Assembly (NCBI RefSeq): GCF_026914185.1
Contig: NC_070561.1
Span: 3,100,001 to 3,164,000 of the forward strand
Direction of reading: 5' to 3'
DNA length: 64,000 bases
From: Puccinia triticina
Lineage: Eukaryota; Basidiomycota; Pucciniomycetes; Pucciniales; Pucciniaceae
The notes beneath the pieces were generated by a model. The model was not told the origin of the DNA. It ran no database searches and saw nothing but the letters and a program-made list of their open reading frames with translations. This document shows, in pieces, positions 35,171-45,339 of this stretch; position 1 is the first letter of the stretch; every line of letters starts with the position of its first letter. The translations under genes were made by a program, and so were the position numbers.

Positions 35171-35990
35171 ATTTGGCCGAAGACAACATTTCACCGGCTA
35201 AGTTTGTCTTAAATAAGGAAGAAAGCTTGCACCACCAATCAGTCCTGAAGAGCCAAATTGCCAGTGTTTTCATGACTTACATTGCGGAGACCAGCGATCA
35301 AACACCACATATTCCACTGAGTCCACCACCGATTGATGTACTCAACGCTCAGAAGCCAGACATCACGATGCTCAAGCTGATGGTCGCGTCCAACAACAGC
35401 TCTGAGGGTGTTGGCGAGGTACTTGAAGGCCTTGCAAGGCAAAGCGGAATGGCACCTGCAAAATTCGCCTCTAGACTCATGGTCCTTGAAGGCGATTTAG
35501 GCACCTGCCTCAACATAAGCAGTTTGCGCGCACAACGGAAACCAAACAATCTCTCTGAAGAAAGTCTCTCAAACATTTTTTCTCTACTAGGTGGAGCGCA
35601 CACTCTCTGGAACGTTGCACAGGCCATAATTTCCCTCCATTTTGGGGACAGTTCCGACTCCAAAGACCTCGGATGCTGGCACTCCCTGGAGGCGCTCAGA
35701 GTGAAGTCAAATCAAGTCCTAAATAAGAAGGACTTCTCCCTGATGCTCGTCCAAATACAGAAGGTACACGAAGCTACAATTGCTTATCTAATCCTGTACG
35801 CTTTTCTCCTTCTCTTCCGAGCTGTTACTTGTAGCTAGTATTAACGGAATATATTATCATTATGATATTTCTTTTAGATTGCATATGGGAAAACAGACAG
35901 ACACTTTCCCCCAGGAAATTTTTTTGATGAAGGCCCAGGATATTATCACGGTCATCAACTCCGTTTATGAAAAGTACTTCTCCCCTCAGG

Positions 35991-36631
35991 CAACAGTGCA
36001 AGAGCTACGCTACAAAAAGCGGCAGCATAGCGAAAGCGTAGCGGCTTTAGCCTTGCTTTGCTAAGCTTTTTGTAGCGGACTTGGCGCTTCGCTATTCATT
36101 AAATTTTTTAAGGGGAAAAAATTAAAGAAAATAGCGCGCTTTTTTTAGCGCAGAGTAGCAGCAATTCGCTACGCTTCTCGCTATAGTAGCGGAAAAAACG
36201 CTACTGTAGTGATTTTGCTGCGCTACCATAGCACCATTCAAACATCAATACTGCACATCATAAAATGATGGAGGATTGATGTTTGTGTACTATTTCTGGC
36301 ATTTTCCACCAAAAGGCAGAGATGCCCGCTACGCTTTTGACACAAAAGCGACCCGGTTTGCTACGCTTTTGGCGCTGAAAAGCGCTATTAGCGCCAAAAA
36401 GCACCAAAAAGCGTCAATTTTTCTGCTCCGCTATACTGTAGCAAAGCAGCAAAAAAAAGCGCTTTGCTACGGGCAGGCCAAAACTGCAGTAGCGGTTCTG
36501 GCGCTTTGCTACCGCTCAAAGTAGTGATTTTCCGCTAGCGCTAACACTATTCTGGATCCAGAGTAGTGTGTTTCCGCTTCGCTACGCAAAAGCGCCGCTT
36601 TTTGTAGCAAAGCATAGCTCTTGCAGTGTTG
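35991..36631. mobile_element. CAAC...GTTG MITE A (641 bp) nested in DUF6589-type gene
   Basis: Ends are CAACAGTGCAAGAGCTACGC and, inverted, GCATAGCTCTTGCAGTGTTG. The perfect duplication CCTCAGG flanks it (35984-35990 and 36632-36638; one more C is ambiguous, so 7 or 8 bp). The interior is filled with AGCGCTTTGCTACGG-like and AAAAAGCG palindromes. Removing the element and one duplication copy rejoins the host reading frame (EKYFSPQ to ALSTAK), which confirms the boundaries. Confidence 0.8.
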
Positions 36632-36788
36632 CCTCAGGCGCTCTCCACCGCAAAGAATCCGAAAGCACCCTGCCTTGCCAATATGCTACTCCGGCTCCGC
36701 GACTTCTCAGGTATTGTTGAATGCAACCGTGCAATGAAAGCTGGCGATATTGGGCGGGTAATGAATGTTTGGAAACAATGGTTGGTAA

Positions 36789-37117
36789 CAACGGTGGGCC
36801 AATGCGTTACGTTACGATATTTTGGCCTAAACGCGTAACGTATTGACCGTTATTTTTAAGAAAAAGGGGTTAATTTTATCGAAAAAATATCGAATTTTCA
36901 ATACTTTACAATAAATTACAATACGTTTTTGGCTGTATCTATGAAAAATGGCCGATATTTGCTGTTATTTAGGATATTTTTGCGTATTTTTGCACCCGCA
37001 GGTGTTATAGTTAACTTATTTTATACACTCGATAATCTTAATTTTCTGTATTTTAACTTATTTTTCAATACTTTACAATACTTTACAGTTACGGTTAACT
37101 GTAACGGCCCACTGTTG
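36789..37117. mobile_element. CAAC...GTTG MITE B (329 bp) nested in DUF6589-type gene
   Basis: It begins CAACGGTGGGCC and ends GGCCCACTGTTG, with GTTACG-rich subterminal inverted repeats. The flanks TTGGTAA (36782-36788) and TTGTTAA (37118-37124) are a 7-bp duplication with one mismatch. The interior is very AT-rich. Without it, host codons join as W-L-V-M-A-M-G, the expected family sequence. Confidence 0.75.
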
Positions 37118-37330
37118 TTGTTAATGGCCATGGGAATCCAAGGACTAAACAACTATGCCATTGACCTGCCCCGCATGTATCTCCTACTCACAGAGGTACT
37201 TCCTCCAGGTCTGCGACTGCTGCTCAAACATTCCCTTCTTATTTCTCCAACGGGTAGAGCCAATCACTTCATGGCTAAAGACTTTTACTTGGAGAATCAG
37301 AACTTCTTCTTGAAGTATCCAAGTTTATTA

Positions 37331-38039
37331 AAGACACAGTTTTTCCAAAATTAAAAAAATCAAGATCAAGGGTTTCCCCTTAAAGTTACACAAAATGAAG
37401 AAAAAAAAATCATGGATTTCCCCATTAACAAAATCTCAAAAAAAAAAAAATGCTGGGTTTCCCCAACATAAAAAAGACACAAGCAAGTTCTCAACCCAGC
37501 CTTCCAACAGTGGCAAAGCCGTGCTCCCAGGCTCAACACCTAGCCCGTGTCAAGTGCATGGTCAAAAGTGATGGACATGAAGGCCCCCGGCCCGCAGCAA
37601 AGGCTGCAGACCCGTGGGGGGCCCACTCTTTGCCCCTCAGGGGTTGAGGACAACGGATAGCTGGAAGTGCAGCATCTCCAATTGCCTGGGGAAACAACGA
37701 CACCTCCAAGATATCCGCCTTTTAAGCTTTCCATTGCCCTCAACCTTGACTTTCCCCCACCACCTCCTCAGGCCTGATTTGCTTCTGCCCGCTATGCCAC
37801 ACCAAATAACCCTGGCCGTGGCAAAGCGCCTTCATCCCAAACTGCCTCGGACGCCTTCCACCTCATCAGCAAGCTCGCGTAGTACTAGCTGGTCCTCCTG
37901 GAAACTATGCCAAACTCTATCTAAGCCCTCTGCACAGGTGCCACAGGCCATCTCAACTGTTGCCTTCCACGTCAAACGGACACTCGCGTAACCTTCTCTG
38001 CAGGATAAGTTTCCAAGGCGCTTTTGTGACCCTAATCAG
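37331..38039. other. Low-complexity and unassigned DNA
   Basis: An A-rich segment with repeated GGATTTCCCC/GGGTTTCCCC phrases (37350-37480) follows the truncated gene. GC-rich DNA with short frames then follows to 38040. No gene is supported. Confidence 0.35.
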
Positions 38040-39140
38040 CTTTGATTCACATAAAACCAGCTAGAAACCCCAACACTACGGCCCTGTACGATCTGTTACC
38101 ACCAATGGTCATCTGGACATGTAAAAATTTTCCGCTCATTTGCGGTACGGTAAGGTACATATTCTCGTCCTCCGACCAGCTTGTCCAGAATGTCATCCAC
38201 AACAACCCGGCCAACCCGACCAGAAAACATGACAATCTGCTCCTCCTCCTCCTCCCAGCACAACCAAGAAGACCCATCACCCCAGGACATCAAACGGTTC
38301 CCCTGCCCTTCCCCAAAGACGCCCCGATTCTCCGTTTTCTTCAGCACCAACCCAATGCCCCATTTCCCATACATGTAAGTGAACATAGGATTGGGAGTCT
38401 TCATCATGAACCAGAGCGGGATAACTGACCTCTGTCATCTCTCCCCAGATTGGCGGGTCGCTGGCCAAGGTCGTCTACTTCACCCGTGCCGCCAACCACA
38501 AGGAAAACCCGCCCAAGTAAGCTGGCAGAGCAGAGCCTCCCCCAAAAGCTGATCTCGACGGAGGAGAAACTGGGCACCCGGGAGCGGCCGGCTGGCAAGC
38601 AGTGCTCTCGCTCCCCTTCCCCCCAGTCCACCGGCCTCAAGCCACGCAACCTGCCCCACTCCTCCACCCAATCCTCCGTCAGCCACCCCCACAGGATCCT
38701 AAACCCCACTGTTGTCCGCGAAGAGCTCGATAACAGCAGGGCCAGATCATTTGACCCGGCTCACCGCCAGCCCCCCAGCAGATCCGCTCCACCAGGGCTC
38801 CTCTTCTCAGCTCACCAATGGCAAACTCGCCTCGCTGACCAGAATCAAGCTCGAAGACCCGTTCCGGAATAAGAGCACAACCACCTCTCCAGCTCCTCCT
38901 CAATCTCCTCGATCCGTCACGATCACCCTTGCCGGCGAAGGCGCTGACATTTATGCCGATGTGATCAAGAACACTCTTGGTGGGGACGTCGAGGTTGGCT
39001 CCGGAGCCTTGATCATCAAGGTGACCAACTTTGGCAAGTTCGAGCAGATCTCAAGAGTTACTGACTGCCATTTGTCACCTTTGATAGTCAGGCAGTTTTC
39101 GAACAGGGTGAGTGTTGCTACATGGCTTCGTTAGATGAGG
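38040..39140 (+). other. Possible degraded or partial Ser/Pro-rich gene, unrecognised
   Basis: Composition turns coding-like and Pro/Ser-rich on the plus strand. A plausible intron with donor GTAAGT at 38377 and acceptor near 38450 joins open stretches, and a later frame (about 38712-39134) contains SVTITLAGEGADIYADVIKN and VEVGSGALIIKVTNFGKF. I could not assemble one continuous protein, and I know no family with these phrases. It may be a host gene fragment carried by a repeat. Confidence 0.25.
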
Positions 39141-40243
39141 TTATGCAGTACTCGAGATGTGTTGCTTTCTTTCACAGCGATCAACCACGACACACTGAGA
39201 AGCACAAGAACAAGTGTTAATAACAATCTCTGAAGTCAGTTGCTTTGCCTCATGCCCGTCATAGCCCGAAAGCATTGGTCCCAATGTGTTCAAACACGAG
39301 TCTCCTGGTTGGCGCACCCGGCACCATCGTTAGTCGCGGCTGTCAGGTTATTTTGCTCAAAGGGTGAGAGTTTTCATTTCTAAAAAAAGACCTGGTGTGT
39401 TGGAGTAAATGAAACAACTCCTTTCCTGATATGATTCAATTTCCTCCTTAGCTTTTCATAAGGCTTTGTTTCTTATCATGTTAAAGCGCAAGGAGAACAT
39501 GTTGCTTGGCTAGACGCCCAGCGCGTCTTGAAAAACCGGAAGCAGACCATAGGATGGTCAGTTGCATGTTGTATGGCTACATGAGGCGGTGGCTGTGCCG
39601 ATAAGGCCCAATTAGATGTAACTTCAGGCTCTGATTTATAATTTTCTCTGCAACCTAATCTTCACACCGTCTAGCCAGCAATCTAGGCAGCGCTGGCACC
39701 TTGCTGGTTGGGGGGGATCCTGTGGGGCCTGCTCTCATTACTTACAGGCTCAGAGCTTCAACAAATTGCTTGACCTGTCTGTGAACGGCAATTACTCTAA
39801 GCTCTCTCTCTCCCTCTGTATATACAACCAAATGACCACATTGTTAGATTTATTTAGATTCTTGTATTCCTTTTGTTCCTTTTTCTCACTGTGTGAATGA
39901 AATTTTGGCCTCATCCAAAGCATGTGCATAATAACAGCACTCGGGAAGACATCCATCTTGGCGGAAATATCATCATGGCACTCCTGTTGGTTGAGGGAGA
40001 AGCAGCCTTCCAGATCTGCCTGGAGCCATTCTTTGTACGCAGCTCTCATGTGCCAGGATTATTTGGTGTACCGCTTGGCCAGACAAAAGAATCCAGCACA
40101 CTCACCAAAAGTATGTTGACCCTACCGTTTTGAGTAACAAAGCACAACATCCTATTTGATGACACCATACAATTTCTGATCAAGACACCTCTTGCTTGAT
40201 TCAGCTCAGGTTCATCCTGAAATTAGAAAAACACTACATGCTT
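39141..40243. other. Intergenic, no gene recognised
   Basis: Short frames on both strands overlap with no domain. The stretch ends at the 8-bp target duplication of the hAT transposon. Confidence 0.35.
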
Positions 40244-40251
40244 GCATCAAG

Positions 40252-43200
40252 TACTGATGGGCCTTTGTACCCGGGTACCCGCCACGGGTGCGGGTACTAC
40301 CCTAAATTATAACCCAAGTTAGATACCCGCACCCGCACCCGCACCCGCTAAAGCGGGTCAAAGCAGGTACCCGGGTACTGTTTTGCAGGTACCCGGGTTC
40401 AGGCGGCGGGTACCCGTTGTTTTATCCTTTTTGCTCGCAAGAAACTGCTCCTGAGTATTTATTACTAACTAATTTAAGGGCTATCTACCTCAACAATCTC
40501 CTCATTCTTCTTACCTTTTCCCTTGCCTTTTTGTATCTCTTTTCTCCTCTGTTCCATCTTCCATGTACGCAACATGCCAGTTTGTATCTTACCGTTTTTT
40601 GAGTAGAAAGAAACTGCCATTCCTCGAGTGAGAGAGGAGTCACTGAGGCGGTGACGCCTCACCAAAACATAATCCCGACCGAAGTTGAATGATCGCTCGA
40701 TGTCCACCGTAGTTGCTGTTTCATACACAAGTTGTCAGATGGTTGTTTCAAAAATATAAGATAGAGAAAAAAACATACCTGGACAACTGAGGACATCCAG
40801 TGCCATCTGGAGCAGGCCTCCATGATTATTTCCCACACGCCCTTGGGCAATCCACCACTTTAGAGGGTTCACCGGCTGCCCTTCATCATCCAAAGTTAAC
40901 CCTCCAGCAAGCCACATAGTGAGTGGATCGCTCAATGCAGTGCCTGTGCGTGCTTCAGAAGCACCACTCAGCCGGGCAAGAACACCTGTCTGAGGCTGGC
41001 GTGCAGATATTAGCAAGATATTAGCAGGCTAGAATAACAGTAAGATTGAAAAAAAAAAGAAAGTTGCTTTGGTTTCACTCACCTTTGGGCGGGGATTGGG
41101 TCTAGTCGGAGGTGGCTGAGTTAGAGGTTTGTACTGACTTTCCCACATATCTCTGGCAAGTCGCACGGCCTCAGAAATCCACTCGGGTTCCCACTTTGCC
41201 AGTTTGAAATATTCATCTTTAAAAGATGGGTGCAGAACTTGGGAATTACAAAGTAAGTTGTGTTTATCAGTTTTTATGTCAAAGGTTAATTTATAATAAA
41301 ACTTACTCATAGCAACCCGGTACAGCAGCGAGCAATCCTTAAGGGTATAGTATTTGTTTGTCAGACGAAGGCCTGCACGGCAAGCATTCCTCAAGGCCGC
41401 GGGGTATACATCACGCTGATCAGAAATGATGCTCGATAAGTGACTGGTGATTTGGTCGATGAAGACAACCACTTGTGATATTTGCGCCCCGCCGCGAGTT
41501 GAGACCATAAGGGTTATTTCATAGAAGGGTTCTAGTATGTTGACGAGGTTGCGTGCCAAGTTGAGATCAATTTGGTTGATGTGATAAGCTCAATCAGTTC
41601 CGTGTCGCTTATCCTTCTGCCACTCAAGACTGCATACCAAAATGTTAGTATGTTTGGATTGAGTGGGAAAATAAATACTCACATCGCCGCCGAGCATCGC
41701 TGGATACTGGAGAGTTGCACCAGAGTAGAGTTCCACCTGGTCCTGACGTCCCGCTCGACATTGTGTGGCGTCAAACATTCCTTCTCTTGACAGATCTCCA
41801 CATAGAGCGCCTTGGAGTTTGGCGACTTGTTCAGCTTCCGCGAAATTGCTCGGAACTAGCGATACATATCAGTAATTTTCTGGAATTTTGAAAACAGGAA
41901 ATAACGGAATACCTTCGCCAAGCTCTCCTTGCATGATTGGGAAGTGTATACATCATCATCGTCTTTGTCGCTCAAATCATTGATGTCGCCAGTTTTCAGT
42001 TTGAGTTCTTGATCATTGATGGGATTCGTAATACACCCAGAGTTGATTGGATCATTGGATAAGTCTTCATTGGAGTCTTCATTGTTCACATGGGTACCTT
42101 TGTTGTAACTGTGTATGGTTAGCAAAAAATCAGCAGAGTTCACCTGCGAAAAGAGAAGAACATACATACAACTCAATCTGGTGTTCTGTGTCCTCTTCAT
42201 CATCTTGGTCGGATTCATCCAAGTCCATGCTCTTGTCAAAGTTGTCCTGCCCACTGTTTTTCTTCTTGTGGCTTCCAAAAGGGTGCAAAATGACTTGAAC
42301 GATCAAATTCAAGATATGCGCAAAACATCAAACCCATTCGGTCTCGCCGTGGAATCGAGCCCACTTGAACTTCTTGATTTCATTCACCATTGTTTGATTA
42401 TTTGTGGCGTTATCGGTGACTATACCACAGATCTGCAAGAAAAAAAGCAATTAATCCAAGTAATAGATCCAAGTAATAGCTGAAGATAGTAACTCTGACA
42501 TGCTTACCTTGTTTTTTAAACCAAATTTTTCAACAATTATCCGGACGGTGTCGGCCAAATAGGCACCTGTGTGTCTGTCTTTTAACCTAACAAAGTCAAG
42601 AGGCATTGACTCCAATTCAAAGTCCCCATTTTCTTGTTGAACCAAGCAATATATTACCGTTCCTAGGATATCAAACCCATTAGGGGACTGCAAGGCATCA
42701 AGGCCTAAGTACATGGCGCCTTGATGACTCTAGCAACAAGTAAAAATATAAAAATTAGTAAAAATCAGCAACATAAAAAAGAAAAAAAGAACGAACTTTG
42801 AATGATTCTATGAGAGACTCCTGTACCAATGTATAAAGCCTGAATATGTCATGGGACACCGTCTTTTGTGTAGGCAAATTTTTCAGGACAATCGGATGCA
42901 GAATGTTTCAATGTGCGCCCTCGCCAAGAGCTATGAAAGGTCGAGCAGTTTCAGCCCACCAGATTGCAAAGAGCTGGGGGACCTATTCAATAAACATTCA
43001 GTCTGTATTGAGTGAGATGAAAAAGAAGCGATTGGATTGACTTACCTCTCGCGGATCTATATCACTGGTTCCAGATACACCAAGCGCGGCAAGTTTGACA
43101 GTATCATTCACTGCTTGTTGCTTCTTGAGGCAACCAGCAACATGCTTCGAGAGGTTAGTCGGAGACGTATTGTATGTAGGGCGGTGGATTTTTGAGCCAC

Positions 43201-44025
43201 AGCTGCCGTTTACGACATGAGAAGTGATGAGTGGAAGTAATTGGAAAGAATTCGAGAAAAGAAACTACCCACCTCTTACACAAGAATGCAATCGTCCTGC
43301 GCCCGTGTTTGTTGAGTTGGTCAGAAAGAATGGGCGGGTTGTAGTACGCATAGGCTGAACTGTTTGAATTGCTGTGCAATTTACGTGCCCGATCTGGAAA
43401 ATGAAAAAATTTGTCAGTTCTTCACTTGTTTAGCAATAAAGATTAGAGGTGGAGCTTGCGAGGTACAAACTGAGCTCTTGATCATCAGAAATTTGATGAG
43501 TCGTTGACACTTGAGTATTTGCGGGAGTCGTGCTATCACGGTATGTCCGTCGCTGTTCTTGGTCTGAATGTTCAGTGAGATCGGACACAGTCGGTTTCTT
43601 TCTTCTAGCGACTCTTTTAGAATTAGGAGAGCTACTGGGGTCGGAGGTTTGTGGAGACGATTTGTGGCGCTTCTTGCTTTTGGGCGCCATGACCGTATTG
43701 GATTTGTGCTGAGGAGGGTACTGAGTATATTGGTTGGTGGGGCCAGGACCCGGTCCCAATTGTGGTTTCACAGGATATGTACATATATGTCACAGGAAAA
43801 ATGCATATACTTGGTCGTTGCGCGACAACCACGGGGCCCCAATTGGTTCCCCCGCCCAGTGGCAGAAACGGGCAGGTACCCGGGTGGGTACCTGCCTCTT
43901 TTTTTTTGGCAAAACCAGATACCCGCACCCGCACCCGGCACCCGCTGGCGGGTACTAGGACACGTCAGCAGGTACCCGCCAATGGGTGCCTAGTACCCGC
44001 CAACGGGTACCAGGGCCCATCCCTA
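40252..44025. mobile_element. Complete hAT DNA transposon (3.8 kb)
   Basis: A perfect 8-bp duplication, GCATCAAG, flanks it (40244-40251 and 44026-44033). The ends are short inverted repeats: TACTGATGGGCC on the left and GGGCCCATCCCTA on the right. Both subterminal regions (40260-40410 and 43870-44015) are packed with ACCCGC and GGTACCCG repeats, of the kind transposases bind. The minus strand between them encodes a hAT transposase relic. All structural parts of an autonomous hAT element are present; only the coding frame is broken. Confidence 0.92.
40474..43690 (-). pseudogene. hAT transposase, inactivated by two nonsense codons
   Basis: The gene starts at 43690 (basic, Ser-rich N-terminus) and has several short introns. 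A BED-type zinc finger is split by an intron (CKR, then CGSKIHRPTYNTSP...LSKHVAGC, about 43280-43130). The catalytic core shows SPNGFDILGTVIYCL, LESMPLDFVRLKDRHTGAYL, GIVTDNATNNQTMVNEIKKF and CFAHILNLIVQV. The hAT C-terminal dimerisation domain is clear: DPLTMWLAGG, NPLKWWIAQG, GGLLQMALDVLSCP, then ATTVDIERSFNFGRDYV and RHRLSDSSLTRGMAVSF. TGA stops fall at 42330-42328, where the family has the R of its RC.AH.LNL motif, and at 41592-41590. Both follow T and could derive from CGA. Apart from these the protein seems nearly complete, so the copy is fairly young. Confidence 0.88.
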
Positions 44026-44033
44026 GCATCAAG

Positions 44034-44287
44034 TTGAGGTCTCAATATGGTTTCACAATGTTTGAAGCTATTCACACACCTGCATATTCAACCAGTTTGA
44101 TGGTTTAAATTTTACAGCAATTTTTGTGCATATGCTGGTGGGGTTTTTACAGTTTGAACCCTTAATATTACAGCGGCACAGCCGCCTTAGCCTCTAGTCA
44201 ATTAGAACAAGGATCATACCCATGAATCCCAAATTCTTTCTACCCTGCAATCTTTGTGCATTGCCTAATTTATGCAAGACTGAGTTG
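44034..44287. other. Spacer, no gene
   Basis: AT-rich DNA immediately beyond the hAT target duplication; nothing recognised. Confidence 0.35.
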
Positions 44288-44650
44288 CCTTTCATGTGTA
44301 AATACCCCTTTCATGTGTACATATCCCTTTCATGTGTAAATATCCCTTTCATCATTTTTACATCACCCTTTCATGTTTCCATACCCCTTTGATGTGTACA
44401 TATCCCTTTCATGTGTAAATACCCCTTACATGTGCACCTATCCCTTTTTTGCATACATACCCCTTTCATCATGTGGACATTCTCCTTTTATATGTAACAA
44501 CACCTTTTGACATTCCCCTTTCATGTGCACATATGCCTTTCATGTGTGCATACCTTTTTGATGTTATTCCTTTCATGTGTAAATACCCCTTTCATGTGTA
44601 AATACCCCTTTCATGTGTAAATACCCCTTTCATGTGAACATACCTTGTTC
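44288..44650. repeat. 18-bp minisatellite (CCCTTTCATGTGTAAATA)
   Basis: About twenty diverged copies of an 18-bp unit run in tandem with interruptions. The last copies (44575-44635) are nearly perfect, which suggests recent expansion at that end. Confidence 0.85.
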
Positions 44651-44759
44651 ATGTGAGCATGCACTACACCTGTAGATGAAGGAATGAACCTGGATAAATC
44701 CCAAGAAGGGCCAAAGTATCAACCTGGATGAACTTGGTTAAAGATCAAAGTATGAACCT

Positions 44760-44808
44760 GGTTCTTGCATGTCAACTGACAGCAGTTTCTTGAGTTTTTT
44801 TCATAGTG
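44760..44808. mobile_element. Solitary right end of a CACTA-like MITE
   Basis: CATGTCAACTGACAGCAGTT followed by TCTTGAGTTTTTTTCATAGTG matches the right end of the elements at 22727-22970 and 3452-3677 (read inverted: CACTATGAAAAAA). I could not find a left partner, so it may be truncated. Confidence 0.4.
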
Positions 44809-44853
44809 CTGCTTGATCTGGTGGGGCTCTGCGTCAATTGCTGACGTGGCTAA

Positions 44854-45201
44854 GAGCATTCACATCAGTTGCGGATTAAGGGAGGATTAGCGTAACTAAT
44901 CCTCCTCGGCAACCACATTGGGTCCGATTCAATTGGACTAAACTCCTCCTGGGAGTACGATTTGGAGTAAGTGGGAGTAAAGTTACTCCTTGCTAATCCT
45001 GGGAGTAAGCGCTGCATGCAGACACTCCTTCCCACCCAAAAGTATGCACCAAACACAGTTTAAATAAGCTGTAGGTACATACCACATACTTACACAGCTT
45101 TTTATCCCGCACCGATGCAGTTGCTGGCCGGGATTAGTGCTAATCCGGGAGTAAGCAGATCTTTTACTCCTCGAGTTACACCTGCACCAATGCGGATGCT
45201 C
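44854..45201. mobile_element. PIF/Harbinger-like MITE (348 bp)
   Basis: The ends GAGCATTCACATCAGTTGC and GCACCAATGCGGATGCTC are inverted and flanked by TAA (44851-44853 and 45202-45204). Inner GGGAGTAA/TTACTCC segments also face each other. It belongs to the same family as 4954-5632. Confidence 0.65.
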
Positions 45202-45339
45202 TAAGGGGGAGCAAAGATGTCAGCCAAAGCCTATTCATCTGCCTGGGACAATATGCATATGCATAGTCTGGGAGAAGTGGTCACTGACCGAACTTCCTGA
45301 TTGGGTTAGGTTTATCACCGGGCCCTCTTTGCCTTTTGT

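Larger units (their letters stand above)
33050..37330 (+). pseudogene. DUF6589-type element gene, decayed and interrupted
   Basis: Pieces of one protein appear in order on the plus strand: EVMNSLGLTPKQFLLAF (33260), SKKIRADFFSQENRAKQ (33600), IAKTVCSMITFASNRRKNAM (33946), LNFIGLSS and CPLICIDNLDFQEAVHVKS (34070-34250), SMFHGTWGYLHHPNPKLLA, LKLMVASNNSSEGVGEVLE (35370), VLEGDLGTCLN, LLGGAHTLWNVAQAI (35590), ANMLLRLRDFSGIVE (36680), RVMNVWKQW (36760), and NYAIDLPRMYLLLTEVLPPG with FMAKDFYLENQN (37150-37300). These match the rust/basidiomycete proteins annotated as DUF6589, which are usually multicopy. Two TGA stops interrupt it (33574-33576 and 34049-34051), both after T. Foreign DNA splits it at 34361-35170, 35991-36631 and 36789-37117, and the 3' end is lost after about 37330. 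Family recognition is from memory of conserved phrases. Confidence 0.65.

Noticed and set aside
38047..38709. Minus-strand frames of 70-103 codons
   Set aside because: They are antisense to the Ser/Pro-rich plus-strand stretch and have Trp/Gly-rich shadow composition.
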